This document shows, piece after piece, positions 23,380 to 33,087 of a stretch of 64,000 nt of DNA. Origin of the DNA: Coniochaeta sp. PMI_546 (Eukaryota; Ascomycota; Sordariomycetes; Coniochaetales; Coniochaetaceae). Positions within the stretch are counted from its first letter, which is position 1; each line of letters starts with the position of its first letter. Made by a program: the position numbers and the translations under genes. The notes under the pieces are model-generated. The model had not been told where the DNA came from. It worked only from the letters and a program-made list of their open reading frames with translations, and made no database searches. The DNA is taken from NCBI GenBank assembly GCA_021432605.1, contig MU271149.1:1-64000 (forward strand), written 5' to 3'.

Positions 23380-25236
23380 TCACAGTTTTACTTGAGTACG
23401 GCCAGCCAATGCCATGTTGTCCCTCCGTCTCTTTTGCTCTTCCTCGAGTAAATCCACTGGCAGATCAACGTGCCTCGCCCGTAGGAACTCGCCGAAGCTT
23501 TTCCCAAACCCATCGATAAGACTACTGCTACTAACGCCCTCCTGCAGGATCCCCTTGACCACGAAATGAACTGCCCACAATCTCGGAAACTCGCACCGCT
23601 CCACAGTGAACTTGTCGCTCCAGTCGTCGCCCAGCAGCTCCATCATGTTGCGACTCGTCATGAATGACTGCAGCCACGGCCAGGCGGAAGCGTTGCGCAC
23701 CCAGAAACCCACATTGGCGTTGCCACCCTTGTCGCCGCTACGCCCAAAGACTAGGTCTCCCAGCGGCCGCCGCACGGTCTTCGATGTCAAGGTGAAAACG
23801 CCCTGCGGCTCGAAGGTACGCTGCTGCGGCGCAGCTGCCGCACATAACTTTTCTGGCCGCGCTTTCACTGGGTACTTCTTGCCCGTGTCGAGCAGGTTGA
23901 CCTCGAGCGGCACCATGATCTGTGGTACTAACGCGGGGAAGTACTTGACGTACGGCCGCGGCTCAAGTGTCCGCCAGTCCATCGACAACGACAAACCGCA
24001 GAAGCCGCTCATTCCATTGTAAAATATCCCCTGCCGGATCTGTGCCATGGTCTCCTTTCTGGCTGCCTGCGCAAAAATGCGGATCTGTACTGTCGCGTCG
24101 GCCTGGCACCTTGGGTTCTCGGCCGCTGTGCCGTAGCGCGCGATACACACGGTGTTGAAGTCGCCGAGATTAAGGCGGCCCAGGATACCCTGCTGGAACT
24201 GCTGGAACTTGAAGTCGGTGTCTAAACCGGCACAGTAGCCGGAAATTTCGACCTGGTATCCACCATGAAGGCATACCGCCAGCTTGGCTGTGGGTGGTGG
24301 TGCCGAGCCTTTCACTCCACTAAGCTTGACACGATCCTTGCCAACTTCGTGTAGCTGCACGTTCTCAATATCGGCGACGACGTCAGGATTCAGGTATTTT
24401 GAGCCCTGGATCTCGTACAGTAGCTGCGCTTTGCAGGTATCGATAGTCACTGCACCGTTGGTGCCCTCGATCTTAGTCACGACAATGGTGCCGTCAGCCG
24501 CGATCTCGCCTATGGGGAAGCCCGGACTAAGCACCATGCGGATCTCGGGCGCACCGCAATAGTTGCCACCCGTGACATACGGCCCGCACTCGATCAGGTG
24601 GCCAGCCATGAGGCCGCCCGCGAGCTGGTCGTAGTCCTCTGGGCCCCAGCCGTGCCACCACGAAGCCAGCCCCATGACGGGACTAGCATCGCAGCACCGT
24701 CCGCAGATGACAATATCAGCGCCCTCTTGAAGCGCCTGGATGATACCCGCCTGACCAATGTAGACATTGGCCGTGAGCATAGACTTCATATCTGAGTCTT
24801 GCAGATACAATCCCGGTCGATCCAAATGATTGATATGCCCAAACTTGTTGTTCCGAACCTGTTCTGTAACATTGTCGCCGGCCACCCACGCAATACGCAC
24901 CCCATTCAGTCCTAACGATTTAAGGTATTTGTCCGTTGCCATGGCCAGACTCTTAGGGTTAAGGCCGCCGCCATCGTGCACGACTTTGATCTTGTTCTTG
25001 ACCAACACCCTGGCCGCGTCGCCGCCGTTCCACGCGAGCTGTTCGAGGAAATTAGCCTCGAAGCCGAGTTCTGGATTCGTCTGCAAATCGATCGCTCGCC
25101 ACGCGAGGTTGAATTCGGCTAAGTAGTCAGCCGTGATGGCGTCAACGTTGCCAAATCTAGCGAGCTCGTAAAGCTGATCGAGGCCATCGTTGATGGCGCC
25201 AGAGCAGTTGCCTATGCGTATGGGACGGCGAGCCAT
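23380..25236 (-). CDS. AtuA-like protein (acyclic terpene utilisation family, DUF1446)
   Basis: One long exon. I start at the ATG at 25,236 (MARRPIRIGNCSGA), giving 618 residues, because this is where family similarity begins; the in-frame ATG 150 bases upstream would add an unlikely leader. The main AtuA domain (PF07287) covers about residues 5-450: GNCSGAINDGLDQ, ITADYLAEFNLAWRA, DGGGLNPK, GRCCDASPVMGLASWWHGW. A C-terminal AtuA-like ferredoxin-fold domain (LGDLVFGRSGDKGGNANVG) covers about 490-590. AtuA belongs to the citronellol/geraniol degradation operon of Pseudomonas; its biochemical step is not settled. The end, QVKL, is at best a weak peroxisomal signal. It shares a 709-base divergent promoter with the acyl-CoA ligase, so the two are probably coexpressed. 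Confidence 0.88.
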   Translation of the reverse strand: MARRPIRIGNCSGAINDGLDQLYELARFGNVDAITADYLAEFNLAWRAIDLQTNPELGFEANFLEQLAWNGGDAARVLVKNKIKVVHDGGGLNPKSLAMATDKYLKSLGLNGVRIAWVAGDNVTEQVRNNKFGHINHLDRPGLYLQDSDMKSMLTANVYIGQAGIIQALQEGADIVICGRCCDASPVMGLASWWHGWGPEDYDQLAGGLMAGHLIECGPYVTGGNYCGAPEIRMVLSPGFPIGEIAADGTIVVTKIEGTNGAVTIDTCKAQLLYEIQGSKYLNPDVVADIENVQLHEVGKDRVKLSGVKGSAPPPTAKLAVCLHGGYQVEISGYCAGLDTDFKFQQFQQGILGRLNLGDFNTVCIARYGTAAENPRCQADATVQIRIFAQAARKETMAQIRQGIFYNGMSGFCGLSLSMDWRTLEPRPYVKYFPALVPQIMVPLEVNLLDTGKKYPVKARPEKLCAAAAPQQRTFEPQGVFTLTSKTVRRPLGDLVFGRSGDKGGNANVGFWVRNASAWPWLQSFMTSRNMMELLGDDWSDKFTVERCEFPRLWAVHFVVKGILQEGVSSSSLIDGFGKSFGEFLRARHVDLPVDLLEEEQKRRRDNMALAGRTQVKL

Positions 25237-25945
25237 AGGTGCGGTCCAGACGAACCAGAGAGACTCAGTTGGACGGACGGCTGTGACAGATGGACTTGTC
25301 AAAAATGTTGCTCCTCGACTTGCTCTCACCCGAATGCTTAGATGCATGCGCAACCAACATTGGCCTCCAACACAGCGCATCAACACCTGAACACCGTGTT
25401 CCTTTCGGCAATTCTCGCGGAGGCGGCCGGCGGGGGAGAAAGAGCCCTCCCCCCTGCGTGGGAAAACTTTCCCAGACCCCTTGTGAAGCTAAGGCGCGAT
25501 GAATCATTGCTGGTGGGGTGGGCAAGTCTTGGGGTAATTAACCTTCTCGTTCATTCGCACAATGAGCGGGAAATGTACAAACCACACCGAAATCGTGGCA
25601 ATGGTACGAATACATCCACCGAAGCCCATGTCTCTATGCCGTAGATGAGGTGTGTTAATGGGCGCAGGAGAGGGGTCTCATCGTCACCTCGAAGCTTTGC
25701 CACTAAGAGACAAATGAATCATTGAGTGTAGGAGGACCAGGTTAACGACTTCCCGAATCCCTAGACTTGCGTAAGTTCGATGCATATCTTACGGTAAATC
25801 AAGAAACTCGGGCAAAAGCAGAATTAGTCTCATGGTCTACCGTATGTCCGAGGCTTTGAGCTGCGCTGCTGCATAGTCAACAAAAGATAGAGAGGGATCT
25901 TTCCTCAGCTCGTGTTGCGCGCAATCACACACCCAAACCGCCACA
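25237..25945. promoter_or_regulatory. Divergent promoter region between AtuA-like gene and acyl-CoA ligase
   Basis: 709 bases between two start codons pointing apart. It contains GC-rich direct and inverted GGCGG/CCCCC-type tracts around 25,415-25,460 and a CCGAGG hexamer at 25,848-25,853, about 95 bases before the ligase start, a typical activator distance. Confidence 0.55.
25848..25853. promoter_or_regulatory. CCGAGG hexamer near the ligase start
   Basis: Best placed of the four CCTCGG/CCGAGG hexamers, about 95 bases upstream of the ligase ATG at 25,946. Confidence 0.45.
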
Positions 25946-27619
25946 ATGAGAATTCACAGGGGCGAGACTATCGCTATCCCGCGGGACCAGAACCTCACTG
26001 AGCTGCTGCACTCCTCGGCCTTTCCGCTACTGCCTGACTCGCACCTTATTGCTACGGATAGCTTAACCAACCGTAGCATCACGATCGGCGAGCTTCGAGA
26101 GCGCGCAGGCCGCATCGCGGGGGGCTTGTATGATGAGTTCCACCCCATCGACCAGGCGCGGTGGGCCATTGTTCTGCCTAACAGTGTCGAGTACCTCGAA
26201 ATCTTCCAGGCTGTACTGTGGACCGGCGGCGTTGGCTGCCCTATCAACTACGCCCTCAAAGCCATAGAGATTGGCCATGCTATCACCGTCTCCAGGCCGC
26301 ACTATATCGTCGTCTACGGCCCCGCCGTGTCGATGGTGCTTGAAGCCGTTGATATTGCCGCTAAAGAGCTGGCAGAGAAGGGGAACAAGTGGCAGAGACC
26401 GGCCATAGTCACAATGATCGCCAAGGCCGCCGGTATCAAGCACATCCCGGATGACTTTTACAGAGCCGAGCGCCTACCGATTCCGCATTACAATGACACG
26501 TCAAAGCGCTTGGCCTCGATACATCTCTCGTCAGGCACGACCGGAAAGCCCAAGGGTGTCGAGCTTACACACTTCAACTTTGTTGCCAACTGTCATCAAC
26601 TCGTCTCTCATGACCCCAAACAGTTTGGACCGGCCTCCAGGACTGTAGCTTTCACGCCGTGGGCGCACATTGCCATGACGACGGCGCCGCTCTTTCTAGG
26701 GCCCTACAGCGGGATGTTTCACCACGCCATGCCTCAGTACAGCCCCGAGAAGCTCGGCGAGCAAGTGGCGTCCAACCATGCGACTAACTTCCAGGGCGTG
26801 CCTAGCGTCGTGCTCACCCTGGCCAACTCGGACCTCACGTCGAGATACGACTTCTCCCACGCCCAGACCATTATGGTGGGTGGCGCGCCGCTGAAACAGA
26901 ACCTCATAGACAGATTGTTGAGCAAGGCGCCGTGGAAGTTGAGGCAGGTGTACGGCATGACTGAGGCGGCGGGATATGTCGCATACCAGAAACTCGACGA
27001 GGAGCTGCCCGAAGGAGTAGTGGGCAAGCTTCTACCCAATATCGAGGCACGATTAATGAGGGAGGGTAGCAGTGATGAAGTCGCTGTCGGCGAAGCAGGA
27101 GAACTATGGCTACGAGGACCCAATATCACCCGTGGCTACGCGTTTGACGAGGATGCAAACGACCAGGCATTCCCCCTGCCGGGCTGGTACAACACGGGAG
27201 ATGTCTGCAAGATCGATGACCATGGCAGGGTCAGTATCGTGGGGAGAACGAAGGAACTTATCAAGTACAAAGGCTTTCAAGTGGCGCCGGCTGAACTCGA
27301 GAGCTACCTCAACTCACACCCTCATGTCGTCGAGGGTGGTGTCGGTGCCACCTGGGACGAGAGCCAGCTGACCGAGCTGCCAACGGCCTGGGTTGTGCTA
27401 AGAGATCACATCAAGGGTGACGAGGAGACAAGGAAGGCCCTCATGGATATCCACCGCAACGTCGACGAGCAGGTCAGCGGGTATAAGAAGCTGCGGGGAG
27501 GTGTCTGGCACATTCCGGCCCTGCCCAAGAATCCAACGGGCAAGATCCTGAGGAAAGTCATGGTCCAGATGAGAGACGGGTTGTCGTCATTAGAGCATAA
27601 GATCATGTCCAAGCTGTAG
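25946..27619 (+). CDS. Acyl-CoA ligase (AMP-binding, 4CL-like), peroxisomal (PTS1 SKL)
   Basis: Single exon, 557 residues. ANL-superfamily motifs are complete: the phosphate loop SSGTTGKPKG (about 197-206), YGMTEAAG, GWYNTGD, the hinge GRTKELIKYKGFQVAP and the catalytic lysine in NPTGKILRK near the end. It ends in MSKL, a peroxisomal type 1 signal. The layout is that of 4-coumarate-CoA-ligase-like fungal enzymes that activate aromatic, medium-chain or isoprenoid acids to CoA thioesters. It would supply the first step of the cluster, making the CoA ester that the hydratases act on. Substrate cannot be read from the sequence with confidence. Confidence 0.93.
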   Translation: MRIHRGETIAIPRDQNLTELLHSSAFPLLPDSHLIATDSLTNRSITIGELRERAGRIAGGLYDEFHPIDQARWAIVLPNSVEYLEIFQAVLWTGGVGCPINYALKAIEIGHAITVSRPHYIVVYGPAVSMVLEAVDIAAKELAEKGNKWQRPAIVTMIAKAAGIKHIPDDFYRAERLPIPHYNDTSKRLASIHLSSGTTGKPKGVELTHFNFVANCHQLVSHDPKQFGPASRTVAFTPWAHIAMTTAPLFLGPYSGMFHHAMPQYSPEKLGEQVASNHATNFQGVPSVVLTLANSDLTSRYDFSHAQTIMVGGAPLKQNLIDRLLSKAPWKLRQVYGMTEAAGYVAYQKLDEELPEGVVGKLLPNIEARLMREGSSDEVAVGEAGELWLRGPNITRGYAFDEDANDQAFPLPGWYNTGDVCKIDDHGRVSIVGRTKELIKYKGFQVAPAELESYLNSHPHVVEGGVGATWDESQLTELPTAWVVLRDHIKGDEETRKALMDIHRNVDEQVSGYKKLRGGVWHIPALPKNPTGKILRKVMVQMRDGLSSLEHKIMSKL

Positions 27620-29108
27620 TCGGGATGTACGTATTTTGCTAGAACAGAAAACAAATCTGAAAGGCTGCCAAATTGACATATATACTTCTGTTCACGACTT
27701 GCTTCATTATCACCATAATACTAGTTCATTGATGCCAAGCTGCATGGCGGCATCCATGTCCCCTCTTTCCTACATTTACTAGAGAGTGCGCTCAGCATGA
27801 CATGATGGCAGCTCCAGGATTGCATGCATAATTCGGAACGCCTCCTGAGGAAATGGCAGTTCATTTGCCTTTATGACGATCACTGGGATACTGCAGGTCA
27901 TCTTCTTGCCTTCTCAGGGTCTGAGAACATGCTGTGTTGTGAAGATAATGCCTCCTGAAAATCACCTTTTTCTTATCGGTGTTGTCGGTGATTTCAACTC
28001 CGGGACAAATGTTGACTTCCGTTAAAAGTGGACTTGCCCGACAGAACGGCCATGCCGAGATGGGTGGGGCCGTGTCGTGCGCCTACTGCACCGGACACGA
28101 AGAGCCCCTTTTCTCGAACTGTCGCCTCAAATCACCACTTGTCGCTAAGATACTATTCATGTCCAACACTATTCCCTATACGCATCTCCTCATAAATTGT
28201 AATTAACATTGGATCACTCAGTCCTAATCAGTGTCAACTCCGAGATTCCGATGCTCGAAATGCCAAGTATGAGGTCCATGACCCAGACATCGGTCATTTC
28301 CATCGGATCACCTATGCTATGTTCCGGACTAACACAACAAACAAGATGTTGAAATTATCATCTCTTCGGGTGCATGCTACACCTCGCTAACACTAGTAGT
28401 GTGGAATCTGTTCAGGAATGATCGTGTGGTGTTATCTGCCGGCTTGCGGTTGACAATTGCCTCTGCATACTACATATGTCGTGCCTCGGTAGTGCCTTGG
28501 TACACTCTTGATAGCCACTCACAGCTTGATATCCAATCCTCATCCTGCATGCCACAGGAGGATGTGACTAAGCTCATCGCATTGGACCTGGGCTTCGCTG
28601 ACCAACTGTTGGTCTTTGTGTTATCACGCAGCCAGAGCCGAAGCAGCTGAACACGCAGTTTTCCAGTGGTGGGCTGCCGATCGGTTTATCTCGAAATCGA
28701 TAAGGGCGCCTAGCCGAGCCAGGCGGGAGCAATGGTCACATCACAGGATTCAGAGCTGAACTGCATGGCGATTTCGGAAAGGCCACAGACTCTCAAATTC
28801 CGGGACGTAAAAGTTGCCTGGGGCAAAGCGAGCACTCGTAGGACGACACTCGCGAGTCACATATGCAGTCATCCTCCACCCTATTGCCAAACACGTTGTG
28901 CATATCAGGGTGGAGTTACGGCGCTGAAGAAATCGCCACTTCTTGCAACGTGAGACTATATAGCTTCGTGGTTGCTTCGTCCACTTGCCCAGGACGTTGA
29001 CCAGGATCACAGTATCTTGAGCTAGGATAATTATGGTGTACTAATATCCATTTCCTATATTCTGACCGGTACCTTTCTCCAAAGTGTTAGTCGCCTTCAC
29101 CACTCGCC
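27620..29108. other. Intergenic, no gene recognised
   Basis: Small frames at 27,979-28,206, 28,399-28,650 and 28,732-28,953 lack any recognisable domain or good intron signals. The last 60 bases contain the promoter of the gene at 29,109. Confidence 0.5.
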
Positions 29109-31425
29109 ATGCCCAGTGGCACAGATGAGAACCGCTCGACCGTGGATGAGGCCGGGTCAATACCAATACCATCTCCAGATCCGCAAAATGACAAGTCAGA
29201 TCCCGCAGTGACTATCGCCGAGGATCATGTTGGTCCGGCCGAGAATCCTGAACCGGCTGGGGCGACAATCAACGGCGCAGCTGGAGAAGAGGAACTCCCG
29301 AACACCAAAAATAGAAATGTTCGTGTCCATGTTAGCCGGCGATCTACAGAGACTGGCGAATCGAAACTATCTAAACGGCGTTTTATCATACGGTGGCCAA
29401 ATACCAAGGAGCCTGGTACCGGTATTCACTGGTACACGCCTATCATGATGATCCTACTAGGTCTGGCTGGACTCTTCGGTGGCCTTGGTCATCATCTATA
29501 CAATGCCAGCATGGAGGGGCGACCCGTTATTGACGACGGCCAGTGGCCGCAGCGGTGGGGTGTTGCCATGGCCTTCTTTGTGAAGATGACTCTTGTGGGA
29601 GCCGTGCAGATGGCTGTTAAACAACGTGCCTGGGTGAGTGACAGTACTGAGGGTGAGACTCAGCCTACGTGTCGCCAGCTAATACGAGCCGTACAGCTTA
29701 CCGTTAAGAAAAGAGGCTTCAAAGTGAGGACGCTGGACAGTATATTCCATGTACGTATTTCCCTTGCCAGCTCTTGTCACCACACTCCTGATTAGATGTG
29801 CAGGCATGTTACGATCCCGCCGAGTTCTTAGACAAGGAGCTGTTCGCTGGCGCTTTTTTCCCGGCACTGTTGGCGCTTTTGGTGTGGTATGATTTGTCTT
29901 CTTTACTGTATCGAACACTACCCAAGCTGAACTATCTTCGAATCCAGGATTCTGCCTCTGAGCGCAATCGCGTCGCCTTCCACATTGACCGCGACCAATG
30001 GTATTCGAAATTTTTCAGCAACATGCAGCAATGTGTCCACCCTGGACTTCGGCCTGGAGAATGGTTACGGGATCGAGGACCGTGACCTTGGTGTTGATAA
30101 ACAGGGCATGTCCTTCTGGGATACATTCGACAACACCACCTCATTCTTCAACCAGCCATCCATGGACAGTCGTCGAAACTTCCAGCTCAGCTTGCTATCA
30201 GATCAGCCTCTGCAGCCTGACAGCCCCTGTCCGACAGATAGCAACTGTACCTTCTCGCTTGCATTTGCTGCCCCATCCTATAAGTGTGAGCCGCGCGATG
30301 ATTTTGGCGGCATGCGAACATACAACTTGTCACAGATGGCCCCACAGGGCGATCTCCTTTATGCCAGTTACTCATCTTTTCAAGAAGACTTCGTCGGCAG
30401 ACCCCTAGGCTGGAATCGTACCGTTCCCAACAACGACACTGGCGTCTTCAGACGCGAGCCAAGCCTGTGGGTGGCTTGGGTTTATAACACCACTCTCCCA
30501 GCTACTGTCGAGAACTCGACTCAGTGGAACACATCCTACTGGGGACACCAGCTGATACAGCGGGTCATGGAATGCACATTCTGGAACTCGACATATTCTT
30601 ATAACCTTAGCTACTTGCAAGGTAAAATGAACGTAGATGATTACAGTGTTCGGCAGGATGTCCTGATGCTGCCCGAGGGCAGCGTCATGGCTCCGTACAT
30701 GCCCAATTATATGGAGTGGTCGTAAGTCGTCCTTACCCTTCGAATTTCATGTCAACAAGGGCGAAAGGGAATTTGGGGCAGCGTACTGACTCAGTCGCAG
30801 AGGTTTTCACGGCACCGGATGGCTATACCGAACGATGCTGGCGGGTAACATCTCCCAAAAAGGCCAGGCCAGCTATGTCATCACCGAGTCGGACATATCT
30901 CAAACTGACATCCTCGACCCGGGAAGCGGACTACCCTACGACGAAGATCTTGGCCCATCCATTGAGCGATCATTTCATGACGTCTACTTGTCATTCCTGG
31001 CAGATTCTAAACAGAAGAGTCAAGTGTTCGTAAACATGCCCTGTGAAGCAAGCGCGCACGTCCTTGTGTGGAGTTACAGGCCGACATGGTTAGCGGTGTC
31101 GTATTTCATTGCCGTTGGCCTAACTTTCGCCGCCATTGGTGTCGGCCTACACGCAATCGCGACCAATGGATATGTGGCGCAGACTAACTTCAGTACCTTC
31201 CTCACAACCACTCGCAACCCAGAGCTGGACAAGTTGACTGAAGGGTCATGCCTGGGATCATGGCCTTTAAGTAAGGAGTTGCGCAATACTCGACTACGCT
31301 TCGGGCAGATACAGGCGGGTGGCCGTAGCCCAATTGACGACGTCGGAGGAGACCGACTGCTCCATGCCGCGTTTGGGTTCGTGGATCAAGTGACGACTAT
31401 GGAGAAGGGGAAGAAATATGTTTGA
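29109..31425 (+). CDS. Large fungal membrane protein with N-glycosylated outer loop
   Basis: Proposed exons 29,109-29,633, 29,679-29,750, 29,804-29,886, 29,948-30,721 and 30,801-31,425 give 692 residues. A polar, disordered N-terminus (about 1-105) is followed by membrane helices at about 115-135 (PIMMILLGLAGLFGG), 150-170 and around the joined exons reading FFPALLALLVWILPLSAIA. A loop of some 350 residues rich in Cys and N-x-S/T sites (NGTC-like NCTF, NTTL, NSTQ, NLSY) follows, then a last helix (WLAVSYFIAVGLTFAAIGVG) and a tail. This fits a widespread ascomycete family of unknown function with a 'TLDSIFHACYDP' signature. The 45-base segment 29,634-29,678 has GTGAGT and CCAG ends but is a multiple of three, so it may be kept. 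Function unknown; a plasma-membrane protein is my inference. Confidence 0.8.
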
Positions 31426-31645
31426 GGTCTTAGCTTATCATCGTGCCGCTCCATGTTTCTTAGTAGAGCTGGCAAGGAATGCTGACGTGCATTTGATGAG
31501 GTTCCCTGGAATCCTTGGACAAAAAGCGCATGGTTTCAGCTTTCTCGTACTCGTTTTTAACTTGGAAATGTAAACAAAATGGCATCCATCCTTCAAATGA
31601 CAATCCGTCAACCCTCGATACCTTACATTGACTCATGCTACCCCG

Positions 31646-33087
31646 CTAGCCTCGAAACCATCTCCAGGGTTTCGTCTTACTCTTGTGATTCTCACTTCCG
31701 ATACGGCTTTTAGGACCAACGTCTTTGGAGCTGAAAGGATCGACCAACTCCGTCACATACGGATCGTTATAGTATGTGTTTAGCTCTGTTTCACTTCCCG
31801 GCAGGCCACGGGATGGAAGGCTGCTCGTCTCGGTCACTCGAATCTCATGCTTGACGCTGAATTCCCTCGTGACGAAAATTGCACCGAGGTAAGGGCGGAG
31901 GACCGGCCAGAATATCGGAACAGATGCACAGATGGATGCCACATTGACCTCGAGAACCATGAGTAGGATGCTCTTGGGTCCGTACCATGTAGGGTCGTGT
32001 GTTGGATACCAACCACCCTTATAGTAGATGGTCTCGTAAATGCGCCATGTAGAGAGCGTGATGACTCTGTTTTCGGCATGTTAGTGGCGAGTGAACGAGT
32101 ACCATCCGTGCCAGTTGTAAGGATCTCACAAAGGGGAGACGTACGTAGCTCCCATCAGGAGGAGGACCATGAGTCCCAGACGAGTACGGCTTGTCACATC
32201 AGGCTGGAAGTAAAGCTGAAACGGAATGGCCGTGATGTATATGTCGAAGACGGTGTTGATCAAGTTGTGTGAGACGAGTGTCGCCGTGAATAGGTCCGGG
32301 TTCTGCGATGCGTATCCCCAGCATCGGGCATTGGTGGCAAAGATATCCCAAGCATTTGAAATGACAGTGCAGGGGAACAAGGAGAGTATGATGAAAGTGA
32401 GCCCCCATAATGTGACGAAAACAAGACCGATAAGACTTGCACGATACGCCCAGGTGCCCTTGTCAAAAAGGCGAAGAAACTGGCAAAGTAAGCTCAGTTT
32501 GATGAATGTGGCCGACAGGTTCAAGTTGATGTTTAGAACATAGAACAGCTTCAAATACATCCTGACGCTCCCAACTGTAAGAAGAAGAAAGTGTCGTCCG
32601 GTGCCGTATTTGATCGCTGGGTTCAATGAGCTTCAATGTCTCATCGGCTTGTAAAGGTGTCCGAATCATATTACTCACAGACCAAAAATACGATGGAAGC
32701 AACCGATGTGAAGATCTAAGTTAAGCCATGAGTATTAGTGATCACTTCCGATATGAAGCTCTCGCGACGTTAAACCACATACAAGGTAGAGGAAGACGAA
32801 AAGATCATCCAATCCTGACATTCGCACCACCCTCAACCGCACGTAGAGTCTGAAGCAGACGAATATCCATGATAATGCCTACAACAGTCAGTATCATTAC
32901 TACGGTGGAGCTGACAGAAACTTCGTATTTCCGCGTCTATCGGAACTTTTCGGCATACCAAGAACGCGCTTGTAAAGCCTATCAGGCAACTAGCTTGATT
33001 CGTAAAAGGAATAGGTTCCCTGAAGTTGTCATAATCAGGGAACCCAAAGATGTTGATGAGCTGCGTGGAGTCGCTGATGGTTGGCAT
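31646..33087 (-). CDS. Rhodopsin-fold fungal integral membrane protein (Pth11-like group)
   Basis: Five exons on the minus strand (33,087-32,959; 32,878-32,783; 32,715-32,679; 32,616-32,145; 32,066-31,646) keep the frame and give 384 residues. Seven membrane helices with the signature of the fungal rhodopsin domain (PF20684): RMSGLDDLFVFLY after helix 2, IKLSLLCQFLRLF, the WGLTFIILSLFPC helix, NLINTVFDIYITAIP and a late VASICASVPIFWPVLRP helix. The tail from about 310 is polar, with a VTETSSLPSRG segment. No CFEM domain precedes it. Relatives are often called Pth11-like receptors and act in sensing surfaces or chemicals; that role is inferred. Starts at MPTISDST; the upstream part of the open frame is the 5' leader. 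Confidence 0.85.
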
